A stretch of 64,000 bases of DNA, taken from assembly GCA_013348725.1 (NCBI GenBank), contig CP054689.1, forward strand, positions 546,501 through 610,500, written 5' to 3'. A model generated the notes under the pieces. The model worked only from the letters and a program-made list of their open reading frames with translations, had not been told where the DNA came from and did no database searches. Of the stretch, positions 1 through 9,817 are shown in pieces; position 1 is the stretch's first letter, and every line of letters begins with the position of its first letter. The stretch comes from Ectothiorhodospiraceae bacterium 2226. GTDB lineage: Bacteria; Pseudomonadota; Gammaproteobacteria; GCA-013348725. The translations under genes and the position numbers were made by a program.

Positions 1-1
1 C

Positions 2-643
2 GGCGCCGCGCTGATCGGCGGCGAGACCGCCGAGATGCCGGGCATGTACGGCGGCGGCGACTATGACCTTGCCGGTTTCTGCGTCGGCATCGTGGAGAAG
101 AGCGCCATCATCGACGGCAGCCGCGTGCAGGCCGACGACGCGGTGCTCGGCATCGCCTCCTCCGGCCCGCATTCCAACGGCTACTCCCTGATTCGCAAGG
201 TGCTGGAAGTTTCCGGCGCCGATCTCGCCCAGCCCTTCGACGGCCGCACGCTAGGCGAGGCCCTGCTCGAGCCGACGCGCATCTACGTCAAGCCGCTGCT
301 GTCGCTCATGCACCAGGTCGAGGTGCGCGCGCTGGCCCATATTACCGGCGGCGGACTGACCGAAAACATCCCCCGCGTGCTGCCCGAAGGCCTGGGCGTC
401 GAACTGGGCGCCAAGACCTGGCAGCAGCCCGCCATCTTCGACTGGCTGCAACGCGAAGGGGGTATCGAGACCGCCGAGATGTACCGCACCTTCAACTGCG
501 GCATCGGCATGGCGGTGTGTGTCGCGCAGGGCGACGCCGAACGGGCCCTCGCCCACCTCGCCGAGGCCGGTCTGCCGGCTTGGCAGATCGGGCGCGTCGT
601 CCCGCTGCGCGACGGGGCCCCCGCGGTCCTTATCCACGAGTGA
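2..643 (+). CDS. purM: Phosphoribosylformylglycinamidine cyclo-ligase PurM, C-terminal part
   Basis: PurM closes the imidazole ring of formylglycinamidine ribonucleotide to give AIR in cytosolic purine synthesis. The frame is open from base 2 and begins with the family's conserved [11 protein letters not shown] stretch, so the N-terminal part lies outside the window. Later landmarks are the [14 protein letters not shown] segment and [13 protein letters not shown], both typical of PurM. The C-terminal AIR-synthase-related domain is complete and ends at TGA 641-643. The stop overlaps the GTG start of purN, the usual gammaproteobacterial purMN arrangement. Identification is from protein similarity and synteny. 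Confidence 0.96.
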   Translation, partial: GAALIGGETAEMPGMYGGGDYDLAGFCVGIVEKSAIIDGSRVQADDAVLGIASSGPHSNGYSLIRKVLEVSGADLAQPFDGRTLGEALLEPTRIYVKPLLSLMHQVEVRALAHITGGGLTENIPRVLPEGLGVELGAKTWQQPAIFDWLQREGGIETAEMYRTFNCGIGMAVCVAQGDAERALAHLAEAGLPAWQIGRVVPLRDGAPAVLIHE

Positions 644-1314
644 GCGTCGGCACCGCGCCGTTGCCGATCGTCGTCCTGATCTCCGGCGGCGGCACCAACC
701 TGCAAGCGATTTTGGACGCCTGCGCCGAGCGGCGCGTGCACGCGCGGGTGCAGGCGGTGATCGCCAACCGGCCCGCCGCCGGCGGCCTGGAACGTGCGCG
801 CCGCGCGGGGGTGCCGGCGCAGGTCGTGGATCACACGGAATATTCGGACCGCGCCGCCTTCGATCGTGCGCTGGCGGCCGCCATCGATGCCCACCGCCCC
901 GGGCTGGTTGTGCTGGCGGGCTTCATGCGTATCCTGGGGGACGAATTCGTCGCGCATTACGAAGGGCGCATGATGAACATCCATCCCTCGCTGCTGCCGC
1001 TGTACCGCGGCCTTGACACACACCGGCGCGCCATCGCCGACGGGCAGCGCGAGCACGGCGCCAGCGTGCACTTCGTCACCCGCGAACTGGACGGCGGGCC
1101 GGTCATCCTGCAGGCGCGCGTGCCGGTGCTGTCCGACGACACGCCGACCTCGTTGGCGGCGCGGGTGCTGGAGCAGGAGCACCGCATCTATCCGCAGGCT
1201 ATTGATTGGTTCGCGCGTGGGCGCCTGCGCCTTGAAGACGGACGCGTCTTCCTGGACGACCGTCCGTTGAACGCCGCCGCCCCCACGGATCCCGGCGTGG
1301 AGCCGGCGGGATGA
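640..1314 (+). CDS. purN: Phosphoribosylglycinamide formyltransferase PurN
   Basis: PurN transfers a formyl group from 10-formyl-THF to glycinamide ribonucleotide. The 224-residue product has the N-terminal nucleotide-binding stretch [11 protein letters not shown] and the catalytic region [16 protein letters not shown], with the family's Asn-His pair and a downstream Asp in the [10 protein letters not shown] region. I chose GTG 640 because it overlaps the purM stop (GTGA) and gives the usual family length; the same frame stays open upstream but only as an overlap with purM. The stop overlaps the next ATG, so translation is probably coupled through three genes. Confidence 0.95.
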   Translation: MSVGTAPLPIVVLISGGGTNLQAILDACAERRVHARVQAVIANRPAAGGLERARRAGVPAQVVDHTEYSDRAAFDRALAAAIDAHRPGLVVLAGFMRILGDEFVAHYEGRMMNIHPSLLPLYRGLDTHRRAIADGQREHGASVHFVTRELDGGPVILQARVPVLSDDTPTSLAARVLEQEHRIYPQAIDWFARGRLRLEDGRVFLDDRPLNAAAPTDPGVEPAG

Positions 1315-2021
1315 GGGCCGTTCCCGCCGCCCTCTTCCTGTTCCTGCTCGCCGGCCTCGCGCTCGCCGAGGCGCCGCAGCCCTTCAGCGCCAGCTACACC
1401 CTCACCGCCAACGGCGTGCGCGCCGCCGAATCGAGTCGCACCTTGCAGCGCCGGGAGGACGGCGTGTGGGAGTTTCGCACCGTGGCGCAACCGGCCGGCG
1501 TCGCCACACTGTTCGTACGCGACCGCATCGAGGAGTACAGCCGCTGGCGCCTCGAAGAGGGTAAGGTCAAGCCGATGTCATACGCCTATCACCAAACCGG
1601 CGGCCGCCGGGAGCGCCACCGGGAGATCGCCTTCGACTACGAGCGCGGCGTGATCGCCAGCACCCTCACCGATGAGCGCTGGGACCTGCCCTGTTGCGCG
1701 CAGGACCTCGCGTCGATCCAGATCGCGTTGATGCTCGACGTTGCGCAAGGCAAGACGCAGATGGAATACCCGATCGCCGACGGACGGCGGGTCGAGTCCT
1801 ACACCTTCGAGGTCAAGGGCGAGGGGCGGGTGGAGACGCCGGCGGGACGCTATCACACGGTGCGCGTCGAACAGCGCGACACGGACCGCCAGCGCAGCAT
1901 GATTTTCTGGTTGGCGCCGGAACTCGGCTATCTACCGGTGCGCATCGAGCAGCGCGACGCCGAGCGCACTGTCGGCACGCTGGTGCTGCGGCTCACCCGG
2001 CTTCGGGGCGATCCCGGCTGA
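1311..2021 (+). CDS. DUF3108 family exported protein
   Basis: The 236-residue product begins with a signal peptide (hydrophobic residues about 5-18, cleavage near ALAEA) and continues as a beta-rich domain with the DUF3108 pattern. This includes the FSASYTLTANG start and the YHQTGGRRERHREIAFDYERG block. The family is exported and lies next to purMN in many gammaproteobacteria; its function is not established. ATG 1311 overlaps the purN stop by four bases. The family assignment is by recognition. A role in the envelope is inferred only from the signal sequence. Confidence 0.85.
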   Translation: MRAVPAALFLFLLAGLALAEAPQPFSASYTLTANGVRAAESSRTLQRREDGVWEFRTVAQPAGVATLFVRDRIEEYSRWRLEEGKVKPMSYAYHQTGGRRERHREIAFDYERGVIASTLTDERWDLPCCAQDLASIQIALMLDVAQGKTQMEYPIADGRRVESYTFEVKGEGRVETPAGRYHTVRVEQRDTDRQRSMIFWLAPELGYLPVRIEQRDAERTVGTLVLRLTRLRGDPG

Positions 2022-2037
2022 GGTAATCGCCCCCGCC

Positions 2038-2604
2038 TCAGGTCTTGGGCAAGGTAACGCCCGTCTGCCCCTGATACTTCCCGCCGCGATCCTTATAGGA
2101 GGTCTCGCACTCCTCGTCGGACTCCAGGAACAGCATCTGGGCCACACCTTCGTTGGCGTAGATCTTGGCGGGCAACGGCGTGGTGTTGGAGAACTCCAAG
2201 GTGACGTGCCCTTCCCACTCGGGCTCGAGCGGCGTGACGTTGACGATGATGCCGCAACGGGCGTAGGTCGACTTGCCGAGGCAGATGGTGAGCACCTTGC
2301 GTGGGATACGGAAATACTCGACCGTGCGCGCGAGCGCAAAGGAATTCGGCGGGATGATGCACACCGGCCCCTTGAAATCGACGAAGCTGTTCGAGTCGAA
2401 CTGCTTGGGGTCGACCACCGCCGAGTTGATGTTGGTGAAGATCTTGAACTCGTCCGAGCAGCGCACGTCGTAGCCGTAGCTCGAGGTGCCGTAGGAGACG
2501 ATCGGCCCGCCGCCGTTGTGCCGTACCTGTCCCGGCTCAAACGGCTCGATCATGCCCTGCTCCTGCGCCATGCGCCGGATCCAGCGATCGGACTTGATGC
2601 TCAT
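2038..2604 (-). CDS. dcd: dCTP deaminase
   Basis: Dcd deaminates dCTP to dUTP, feeding dTMP synthesis. The 188-residue protein starts [14 protein letters not shown] as in E. coli Dcd (193 aa). It carries the nucleotide-binding SSYGYDVR segment, the catalytic-Glu region [20 protein letters not shown], and the C-terminal [12 protein letters not shown] block. The frame is open for 74 codons upstream, but that part is arginine/glycine-rich and unlike the family, so ATG 2604 is the start. The gene lies downstream of apbC on the same strand with the stem-loop array between them. Confidence 0.95.
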   Translation of the reverse strand: MSIKSDRWIRRMAQEQGMIEPFEPGQVRHNGGGPIVSYGTSSYGYDVRCSDEFKIFTNINSAVVDPKQFDSNSFVDFKGPVCIIPPNSFALARTVEYFRIPRKVLTICLGKSTYARCGIIVNVTPLEPEWEGHVTLEFSNTTPLPAKIYANEGVAQMLFLESDEECETSYKDRGGKYQGQTGVTLPKT

Positions 2605-2789
2605 CTGCCCCGCCCCTGTGTGTGCGAATATGCCTGATGTTATTGTCGCCGCCGCGCCCTGCTCCGGAGCGCCGCGCCGATCCCAGTCTTGGCCGGTGAT
2701 GCGCCAGCGGCGGGGGTCTTGCCCCCCTCGCTGCCGTCTCCCTGAGGGAGAGGGAGAAAAAGCCACGGTGAGTGCCGCCCGGCGCACTC

Positions 2790-3590
2790 GTGCGCACCCG
2801 CGCCCGACGCAGGCGCCCCGCGGCACACGGATGTGCCGCCGCTATGCGAAGGCGGGCGAAAACGACGATTTTTGCCCGCCGTGCCTGAGCGGGCCATGGA
2901 TGGCCCGTCTCAGGCTTCTAACATCGCTGCCGCTATGCGGAGGCGGTCGAAAACCACGCTGTTCGACTGCCGTTGCTGAGCAACCCGGGTGCCCCGCACG
3001 CACCCGCGCCCGACGCAGGCACCCCGCGGCACACGGATGTGCCGCCGCTATGCGGAGGCGGTCGAAAACCACGCTTTTCGCCCGCCGTGCCTGAGCGGGC
3101 CATGGATGGCCCGTCTCAGGCTTCTAACATCGCCGCCGCTATGCGGAGGCGGTCGAAAACCACGCTGTTCGACTGCCGTTGCTGAGCAACCCGGGTGCCC
3201 CGCACGCACCCGCGCCTGACGCAGGCACCCGCGGCACACGGATGTGCCGCCGCTACGCGGAGGCGCGGGAAAACCACGCTTTTCGCCCGCCGTGCCTGAG
3301 CGGGCCATGGATGGCCCGTCTCAGGCTTCTAACATCGCCGCCGCTATGCGCAGGCGGGCGAAAACGACGCTTTTCGAACGCCGTGCCTGAGCGGGCCATG
3401 GATGGCCCGTCTCAGGCTTCTAACATCGCCGCCGCTGTGCGAAGGCGGGCGAAAACGACGCTTTTCGAACGCCGCTGCCTGAGCAATCCGGGTGCACCCG
3501 CACGCACCCGCGCCTGACGCAGGCACCCGCGGCACATGGATGTGCCGCCGCTATGCGGAGGCGCGGGAAAACCACGCTTTTCCCGCGCCG
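2790..3590. repeat. Degenerate tandem stem-loop array between dcd and apbC
   Basis: A composite unit of about 206 bp recurs. Its most regular part begins GCCTGAGCGGGCC at 2883, 3089, 3294 and 3385 (spacings 206, 205, 91). That part is an imperfect palindrome: CCTGAG pairs with CTCAGG and CGGGCC with GGCCCG around an ATGGAT loop. Alternating with it is a second module containing CACCCGCGCC, GACGCAGGCACC and CACGGATGTG, ending in GCCGCCGCTATGCGGAGG. The last units at 3385-3590 are shortened. Several frames stay open through the array, but the peptides simply repeat and lack start signals, so I treat it as non-coding. Function unknown; terminator, mRNA-stability or mobile-repeat roles are all possible. 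Confidence 0.85.
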
Positions 3591-3591
3591 T

Positions 3592-3625
3592 GTCCGGGCA
3601 GGCCAGGGACTGGCCTGTTCCGGAC
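3592..3625 (-). terminator. Stem-loop just downstream of apbC
   Basis: GTCCGG (3592-3597) pairs with CCGGAC (3620-3625) and CAGGCCA (3599-3605) with TGGCCTG (3611-3617). It lies six bases past the apbC stop. The U-tract on the minus strand is poor, so termination efficiency is uncertain. The shape resembles the palindromes of the neighbouring array. Confidence 0.5.
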
Positions 3626-3630
3626 TTCAA

Positions 3631-4725
3631 TCAGCTATTCTGAATCACGATATTCGGGAACTTCGCGCTGTGGTCCTTCGCCCGCAGCGACAGCTTGGCC
3701 GCCATACGGCGCGCGATGGCGCGATAGATTTCCGCGATGCGGCTCTGGGGTTCAGCGACCACGGTCGGGCGACCGTTGTCGGCCTCCTCGCGAATGCGGA
3801 TGTCGAGCGGCAGCGCCCCCAGGAAGTCGACGCCGTACTGTTCGGCCATACGGACACCGCCGCCCTCGCCGAAGATGTGCTCCTCGTGGCCGCAGTTGCT
3901 GCAGATGTGGATGCTCATGTTCTCCACGATACCGAGCACCGGCACCTCGACCTTCTCGAACATCTTCAGCCCCTTGCGGGCGTCGAGCAGGGCGATGTCC
4001 TGCGGCGTGGTGACGATCACCGCGCCCGCCAGCGGCACCTTCTGCGCGAGGGTAAGCTGCGTGTCGCCGGTACCCGGCGGCAGGTCGACGATGAGGTAGT
4101 CGACGTCCTTCCAGTTGGTGTCGTTCAGGAGCTGCTCCAGGGCCTGGGTAACCATGGGGCCGCGCCAGATCATCGGGGTTTCCTCGTCGATGAGGTAACC
4201 GATGGACATGGACTGCAGGTCGTAGCTCATCACCGGCTCGAGCGAACGGCCGTCCTTGGAGTCGGGGCGCGCGTTGGTGCCGAGCATGCGCGGCTGGCTG
4301 GGACCGTAGATGTCGGCGTCCAGAATACCGACCTTGGCCCCCTCGGCCGCCAAGGCCAGCGCCAGGTTCACCGCGGTGGTGGACTTGCCCACGCCGCCCT
4401 TGCCGGAGGCGACGGCGATGATGTTCTTCACCCCGCTGATGGGCTTGACGCCCTTCTGGGTGGCGTGGCTGGAAATCTTGCTGTCGATGTTGACCGTCAC
4501 CTCGCCCACGCCGCGCACCTGCTTGAGCTTCTCGCGCAGCTTGTCGGCCAGTTCGGCCTGAAAGCCCTTGGCCGGGTAGCCCAGCTCGATCTTCAGCGTG
4601 ACGTTATCGGCGTCGTCGATCTCGATACCCTTCACCGCCTTGGCCGATACCAAGTCGGAATCCAGGTTCGGCTCGATGAATTCCTTGAGCGCCGTCTCGA
4701 CCTGCAGCTGCGACACGCTTGCCAT
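3631..4725 (-). CDS. apbC: Iron-sulfur cluster carrier protein ApbC (Mrp/NBP35 family)
   Basis: ApbC/Mrp is a cytosolic P-loop ATPase that carries Fe-S clusters to apoproteins. The 364-residue protein has an N-terminal DUF59/MIP18-type domain (about 1-85). The deviant Walker A GKGGVGKST lies at 108-116, a DLPPGTGD switch follows, and the CSNC cluster-binding pair is in the second half (HICSNCGHEEHIF). ATG 4725 is preceded by an AGGAGG-type ribosome site. It is divergent from metG, the same neighbourhood as E. coli mrp/metG. All key residues are present. Confidence 0.96.
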   Translation of the reverse strand: MASVSQLQVETALKEFIEPNLDSDLVSAKAVKGIEIDDADNVTLKIELGYPAKGFQAELADKLREKLKQVRGVGEVTVNIDSKISSHATQKGVKPISGVKNIIAVASGKGGVGKSTTAVNLALALAAEGAKVGILDADIYGPSQPRMLGTNARPDSKDGRSLEPVMSYDLQSMSIGYLIDEETPMIWRGPMVTQALEQLLNDTNWKDVDYLIVDLPPGTGDTQLTLAQKVPLAGAVIVTTPQDIALLDARKGLKMFEKVEVPVLGIVENMSIHICSNCGHEEHIFGEGGGVRMAEQYGVDFLGALPLDIRIREEADNGRPTVVAEPQSRIAEIYRAIARRMAAKLSLRAKDHSAKFPNIVIQNS

Positions 4726-4884
4726 AAACAGTCCTCCTTATGCCGTACTTGGGCTCGGCGGGCAAAACGCAATATTACACGATCGGGCGCGGCGGCCGAT
4801 AGCACAACCACCGCCCCCGCGGGCACCAGAACGGCGCAGGATCGCGTATCATAGGCGCCTTTTCCGCCGCGACCGAGTCGACGA

Positions 4885-6924
4885 ATGCCGCACACACCGC
4901 GCCAAATCCTGGTCACCAGCGCCCTGCCCTACGCCAATGGGCCGATTCATCTCGGGCATATGGTCGAGTACATCCAGACCGACATCTGGGCTCGCTTCCA
5001 GCGCCTGCGCGGCCATCGCTGCACCTACGTGTGTGCCGACGACGCCCACGGCACGCCCATCATGCTGCGCGCCGAGCGCGAGGGCATCACGCCCGAGGCG
5101 CTGATCGCCCGCATGAGCCGCGAGCACCAGGCGGATTTCGCGGATTTCCACATCGGCTTCGACAACTACCACAGCACCCATTCGCCGGAGAACCGCGCAT
5201 TGGTGGAGAGCCTGTATGGGCATCTGCGCGCCGACGGCCACATCACCTCGCGCACCATCGAGCAGGCCTACGATCCCGAGCGCGAGATGTTCCTGCCCGA
5301 CCGCTTCGTGAAGGGCGAATGCCCGCGCTGCGGCGCGGCGGATCAGTACGGCGACAGCTGCGAGGTCTGCGGCGCGACCTACACCCCGCTGGAACTCAAG
5401 AACCCGCGCTCGGCGGTGTCGGGCGCGGTGCCGGTGCAGCGCAGCTCCGAGCATTACTTCTTCAAGCTGCCGGTGTTCGAGAGTCTGTTGCGCGAGTGGA
5501 CCCGCGCCGGCCACGTGCAGGCGCAGATCGCCAACAAGCTGGATGAGTGGTTCGAGGGCGGCCTGCGCGAGTGGGACATCTCGCGCGACGCGCCCTACTT
5601 CGGCTTCGAGATCCCGGACGCGCCCGGCAAGTACTTCTACGTCTGGATGGATGCGCCGGTGGGCTACATGGCCAGCTTCCAGCACCTGTGCGCGCGCACC
5701 GAAGGCCTGGACTTCAACGCCTACTGGCGCGAGGACGAGGCGACCGAGGTTTACCACTTCATCGGCAAGGACATCGTGTACTTCCACACCCTGTTCTGGC
5801 CCGCGATGCTGCATGCCGCCGGCTACCGCATGCCGAGCGGGGTGTTCGCGCACGGCTTTCTCACCATCAACGGCCAGAAGATGTCCAAGTCGCGCGGCAC
5901 CTTCATCATGGCGCGCAGCTACCTGGACCACCTCAATCCCGAGTACCTGCGCTACTACCTGGCGGCCAAGCTGTCGGGCGGCGTGGACGACCTCGACCTC
6001 AACCTCGACGACTTCACGCAGCGCGTGAATGCGGACCTGGTGGGCAAGGTGGTCAACATCGCGAGCCGCTGCGCGGGCTTCATCACCCGCCTGTTCGACG
6101 GTCGGCTCGACCCCGCGGGGCCGGAACCCGCGCTGTTCGAGGCCTTCGTGCAGGCGCGCGAGTCCATTGCCGCGCACTACGAGGCACGTGAATACGGGCG
6201 CGCGGTGCGCGAGATCATGGCGCTCGCCGACCGCGCCAACCAGTACATCGACGAGCACAAGCCCTGGGTGCTGGCCAAGGACCCGGCCCAGCAGGCGCGC
6301 GTGCAGGCGGTCTGCTCCACCGGGCTGAACCTGTTCCGCGTGCTGATGGCCTACCTCAAGCCCGTGCTGCCGCAGATGGCCGCGCAGGCGGAGGGGTTCC
6401 TGCGCTGCGCGCCGCTCGACTTCGACAACCTTGCCGAGCCGCTCGCCGACCACCGCATCGACGCCTTCCAGCCGCTGATGACACGCGTCGACCCTAAGGC
6501 CGTGCAGGCCATGCTCGACGACGCCGCCAAGGCCGCGGCGGCCGAGGCGGCGCCCGCCGCGACGGCGCCTGCCGCGCCGACGGCCGATCCGATTGCCGAG
6601 ACCATCGGCATCGACGACTTCGCCAAGGTCGATCTGCGCGTGGCGCGCATCGTGGAAGCGGCGGCCGTGGAGGGCGCCGACAAGCTGCTGCGCCTGACCC
6701 TCGACCTCGGCTTCGAGCGGCGCACGGTGTTCGCGGGCATCCGCAAGGCCTACCGGCCGGAGGACCTCGAGGGGCGGCTCACGGTGATGGTGGCCAACCT
6801 CGCCCCGCGCAAGATGCGCTTCGGCGTCTCGGAAGGCATGGTGCTGGCCGCCGGCCCGGGCGGCCAGGATCTGTGGATCCTGAGCCCCGACACCGGCGCC
6901 CAACCGGGGATGCGCATCAAATAG
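4885..6924 (+). CDS. metG: Methionine--tRNA ligase
   Basis: MetG charges tRNA-Met in the cytosol. The 679-residue protein shows the class I signature HLGH (in [12 protein letters not shown]), the KMSKS loop ([11 protein letters not shown]) and the zinc-knuckle cysteines CPRCG and CEVCG. After an Ala/Pro-rich linker (about 550-570) comes the C-terminal EMAP/Trbp111-like tRNA-binding domain ([17 protein letters not shown]). The length matches the dimeric gammaproteobacterial form (E. coli 677 aa). A 717-codon open frame on the opposite strand is a high-GC shadow. Confidence 0.98.
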   Translation: MPHTPRQILVTSALPYANGPIHLGHMVEYIQTDIWARFQRLRGHRCTYVCADDAHGTPIMLRAEREGITPEALIARMSREHQADFADFHIGFDNYHSTHSPENRALVESLYGHLRADGHITSRTIEQAYDPEREMFLPDRFVKGECPRCGAADQYGDSCEVCGATYTPLELKNPRSAVSGAVPVQRSSEHYFFKLPVFESLLREWTRAGHVQAQIANKLDEWFEGGLREWDISRDAPYFGFEIPDAPGKYFYVWMDAPVGYMASFQHLCARTEGLDFNAYWREDEATEVYHFIGKDIVYFHTLFWPAMLHAAGYRMPSGVFAHGFLTINGQKMSKSRGTFIMARSYLDHLNPEYLRYYLAAKLSGGVDDLDLNLDDFTQRVNADLVGKVVNIASRCAGFITRLFDGRLDPAGPEPALFEAFVQARESIAAHYEAREYGRAVREIMALADRANQYIDEHKPWVLAKDPAQQARVQAVCSTGLNLFRVLMAYLKPVLPQMAAQAEGFLRCAPLDFDNLAEPLADHRIDAFQPLMTRVDPKAVQAMLDDAAKAAAAEAAPAATAPAAPTADPIAETIGIDDFAKVDLRVARIVEAAAVEGADKLLRLTLDLGFERRTVFAGIRKAYRPEDLEGRLTVMVANLAPRKMRFGVSEGMVLAAGPGGQDLWILSPDTGAQPGMRIK

Positions 6925-7066
6925 CGGGCGGCGGCGCGCGCCTGTCCGCGCCCGCAACCTGTTAGAATACGCGCGGGCCCCGCGGCAGGCGGGCCCGCGC
7001 ACCGCGATTCATCCCCTTGGATCACCTGCGCGCATCGGCGCTTCCAGCTCTTCAGGCGACCTACGG

Positions 7067-7648
7067 ATGACCGAATACGCCCTCATTCTGATCAGCACGG
7101 TCCTGGTCAACAACTTCGTGCTGGTGAAGTTCCTGGGCCTGTGCCCGTTCATGGGCGTCTCGCGCAAGCTGGAGACGGCCACCGGGATGGCGCTGGCCAC
7201 CACCTTCGTGCTCACCCTGTCCTCGGTGGTGAGCTACCTCGCCAATACCTACCTGCTCGCCCCGCTGGGGCTGGAGTATCTGCGCACCATCACCTTCATC
7301 CTGGTGATCGCCGTGGTGGTGCAGTTCACCGAGATGGTGGTCCACAAGACCAGTCCGCTGCTCTACCAGGTGCTGGGTATCTTCCTGCCGCTGATCACCA
7401 CCAACTGCGCGGTGCTCGGCGTCGCGCTGCTGAACGTGCAGGAGCAACACAGCTTCCTGCAGTCGGCGGTGTTCGGCTTCGGCGCGGCTGCGGGTTTTTC
7501 GCTGGTGCTGATCCTGTTCTCGGCGCTGCGCGAGCGGGTAGCGGCGGCCGACGTGCCGGTGCCCTTCCAGGGCGCGGCCATCGCACTGGTCACCGCGGGA
7601 CTCATGTCCATGGGCTTCATGGGCTTCGCCGGTCTGGTGAGGGCCTGA
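7067..7648 (+). CDS. rsxA: Electron transport complex subunit RsxA/RnfA
   Basis: First gene of a six-gene Rnf operon. The 193-residue, six-helix inner-membrane protein has the family's opening [30 protein letters not shown] (20-residue core: [20 protein letters not shown]) and the conserved [12 protein letters not shown] segment. In characterised Rnf complexes RnfA and RnfE hold a membrane-embedded iron-sulfur site through paired cysteines in these segments. A gap of four bases separates it from rsxB. Rnf couples ferredoxin-NAD redox reactions to ion transport, and in E. coli the complex also resets SoxR. Confidence 0.97.
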   Translation: MTEYALILISTVLVNNFVLVKFLGLCPFMGVSRKLETATGMALATTFVLTLSSVVSYLANTYLLAPLGLEYLRTITFILVIAVVVQFTEMVVHKTSPLLYQVLGIFLPLITTNCAVLGVALLNVQEQHSFLQSAVFGFGAAAGFSLVLILFSALRERVAAADVPVPFQGAAIALVTAGLMSMGFMGFAGLVRA

Positions 7649-7652
7649 GCGC

Positions 7653-8216
7653 ATGCTGAGCGCCATCCTTGCGCTGGCCGCGCTGGCCCTGGTATTCGGG
7701 CTGTTGCTCGGCTATGCCGCGGTGCGCTTCAAGGTCGAGAGCGACCCCATCGTCGACCAGGTGGATGCCTTGCTGCCGCAGACCCAGTGCGGGCAGTGCG
7801 GCTACCCCGGCTGCCGCCCGTATGCCACCGCCATCGCCAACGACGAGGCGGACATCAACCAGTGCCCGCCCGGCGGCGAGGCCACCATCCATGCATTGGC
7901 CGACCTGCTCGGCAAAGATCCCAAGCCGCTCAACCCCGAGAACGGGGCGGCGCAGGAGAAGACCGTCGCCGTCATCGACGAGCAGACCTGCATCGGCTGC
8001 ACCCTGTGCATCCAGGCCTGCCCGGTGGACGCCATCGTGGGCGCGGCCAAGCAGATGCACACCGTGATCGCCGCCGAATGCACCGGCTGCGACCTCTGCG
8101 TGCCGCCCTGCCCGGTCGACTGCATCGACATGGTGGCCTTGCCCGAAGACGTCAACACCTGGAAGTGGCCCTACCCGGAAGCGCCTCGCGACCAGCGCGA
8201 GACGGAGGGCAGCTGA
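7653..8216 (+). CDS. rsxB: Electron transport complex subunit RsxB/RnfB
   Basis: The 187-residue ferredoxin-like subunit has one N-terminal membrane helix (about 2-24). A first cluster motif CGQCGYPGC sits in a 4Fe-4S domain, followed by two classical ferredoxin motifs: [16 protein letters not shown] and [16 protein letters not shown]. It presumably takes electrons from soluble ferredoxin and passes them to RsxC and the membrane subunits. The stop overlaps the rsxC start (ATGA), indicating coupling. Confidence 0.97.
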   Translation: MLSAILALAALALVFGLLLGYAAVRFKVESDPIVDQVDALLPQTQCGQCGYPGCRPYATAIANDEADINQCPPGGEATIHALADLLGKDPKPLNPENGAAQEKTVAVIDEQTCIGCTLCIQACPVDAIVGAAKQMHTVIAAECTGCDLCVPPCPVDCIDMVALPEDVNTWKWPYPEAPRDQRETEGS

Positions 8217-9811
8217 TGGCGCGCAAGCTCTGGCGCTTCCATGGCGGGCTGCGCCTGCCGGGCTACAAGGCGATCTCCACCGCGCGCGACGCGGTGCCGG
8301 CGCGCCTGCCCCGGCACCTGGTGCTGCCGCTCACCCAGCACATCGGCGAACCGGCCGAGCCGGTGGTGGCGGTCGGCGACCAAGTGCTGAAGGGCCAGCT
8401 CATCGCGCGCGCCGACGGCTATGTGAGCGCGCCGGTGCACGCGTCCAGCTCCGGCCGGGTGGTGGCCATCGAGGAGCGCCCCATCCCGCATCCCTCGGGC
8501 CTCACGGCGCCCTGCATCGTGATAGAGACCGACGGGCGCGAGACCTGGGCGCCGCTCACGCTGCACCTCGACTACGCGGACATGGACCCCAGCGCGCTGC
8601 GCAACCTGATCCGCGAGGCGGGCATCGTCGGACTCGGCGGGGCCGGCTTTCCGAGCTACATCAAGCTCAATCCGGGCCCGGGCCACAAGGTCGACACGCT
8701 GATCCTGAACGGCGCCGAGTGCGAGCCCTACATCACCTGCGACGACATGCTCATGCGCCAGCGCGCGCGGGAGATCCTGCAGGGCATGACCATCATGCGC
8801 CACGCGCTGCAGGCGAAGCAGTGCCTGATCGGCATCGAGGACAACAAGCCGGAGGCCATCGCCGCCATGCGCGCCGCGGTGAAGGCGCTGGGAATCGAGC
8901 AGGTCGAGGTGGTGGTCATCCCCACGATTTACCCGGCCGGCGGCGAGAAGCAGCTCATCAAGACCCTCACCGGCCTCGAGGTGCCGAGCAACGGCTTGCC
9001 CATCGACGTCGGCGTGGTGTGCCATAACGTCGGCACGGCGGCGTCGGTGTACTGGGCGGTGATCTGGGGCGAGCCGCTCACCTCGCGCTTCGTGACCGTG
9101 ACCGGCGACGGCGTGGCCGCGCCGCGCAACCTGGAGGTGCTGATCGGCACCCCCGTCCAGGATCTGATCGAGGAGGTCGGCGGGGCGCGTCCCGGGCTGC
9201 GGCTCATCATGGGCGGGCCGATGATGGGCTTCACCCTGAGCGGCGCGGATGTGCCGGTGGTCAAGGCCACCAACTGCATCCTGGTGGCCGGACCGCAGGT
9301 GGTGGGCGACCCGCCGCCGCCCATGCCGTGCATCCGCTGCGGGGCCTGCACCGACGTCTGCCCCGCCCAGCTGCTGCCACAGCAGTTGTACTGGTACGCG
9401 CGCGCCAAGGATTTCGACAAGGTGCAGGACCACAACCTGTACGACTGCATCGAGTGCGGGCTGTGCGCCTACGTCTGCCCCAGCAACATCCCGTTGGTAC
9501 AATACTTCCGCTACGCCAAGACCGAGATCTGGGCGCGCGAGCGTGACCAACAAAAGGCCGACCTCGCGCGGCGCCGCCACGAGTTCCGCCTGGAGCGGCT
9601 GGAACGTGAGAAGGCCGAGCGCGAGGCGCGCCACCGACAGAAGAAGGCCGGGGTGAGCGACGCCGCGGGCGACGACAAACAGGCCGCCATCAAGGCGGCG
9701 GTGGAGCGCGCGCGGCGCAAACGCGAGGCCGCGGCGCCGCTCGGCGGCGCGGACAGTGCGCCCGCCACCAGCGACCCGGCGACACCCGCCCAAGACGACC
9801 AGAAGGAATAG
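8216..9811 (+). CDS. rsxC: Electron transport complex subunit RsxC/RnfC
   Basis: The 531-residue protein starts [18 protein letters not shown] at ATG 8216, which overlaps the rsxB stop; the frame is open further upstream only as an overlap with rsxB. It has an NADH/FMN-binding-type domain (GLGGAGFPSYIKL, LILNGAECEPYITCD). Two 4Fe-4S motifs follow in the C-terminal third: CIRCGACTDVCP and CIECGLCAYVCP. The C-terminal charged, Ala/Lys/Arg-rich tail (about 435-531) is much shorter than in E. coli RsxC (740 aa) but of the same type. It is the likely NAD(H) site of the complex. Confidence 0.97.
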   Translation: MARKLWRFHGGLRLPGYKAISTARDAVPARLPRHLVLPLTQHIGEPAEPVVAVGDQVLKGQLIARADGYVSAPVHASSSGRVVAIEERPIPHPSGLTAPCIVIETDGRETWAPLTLHLDYADMDPSALRNLIREAGIVGLGGAGFPSYIKLNPGPGHKVDTLILNGAECEPYITCDDMLMRQRAREILQGMTIMRHALQAKQCLIGIEDNKPEAIAAMRAAVKALGIEQVEVVVIPTIYPAGGEKQLIKTLTGLEVPSNGLPIDVGVVCHNVGTAASVYWAVIWGEPLTSRFVTVTGDGVAAPRNLEVLIGTPVQDLIEEVGGARPGLRLIMGGPMMGFTLSGADVPVVKATNCILVAGPQVVGDPPPPMPCIRCGACTDVCPAQLLPQQLYWYARAKDFDKVQDHNLYDCIECGLCAYVCPSNIPLVQYFRYAKTEIWARERDQQKADLARRRHEFRLERLEREKAEREARHRQKKAGVSDAAGDDKQAAIKAAVERARRKREAAAPLGGADSAPATSDPATPAQDDQKE

Positions 9812-9817
9812 CCCCAG

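Noticed and set aside
2973-3517. Repeat proteins encoded in the stem-loop array
   Set aside because: Open frames exist in several phases on both strands, all repeating the same hairpin translation (GPWMARL). No start signal was found and the stops vary between copies.
2790-3590. CRISPR array
   Set aside because: The units are ~206 and ~91 bp, composite and degenerate throughout. There are no constant repeats with unique spacers and no cas gene nearby.
4849-7002. 717-codon open frame opposite metG
   Set aside because: It is the complement of a high-GC gene with strong codon bias. The translation is Arg/Ala/Gly/His-rich with no domain, and metG is certain.
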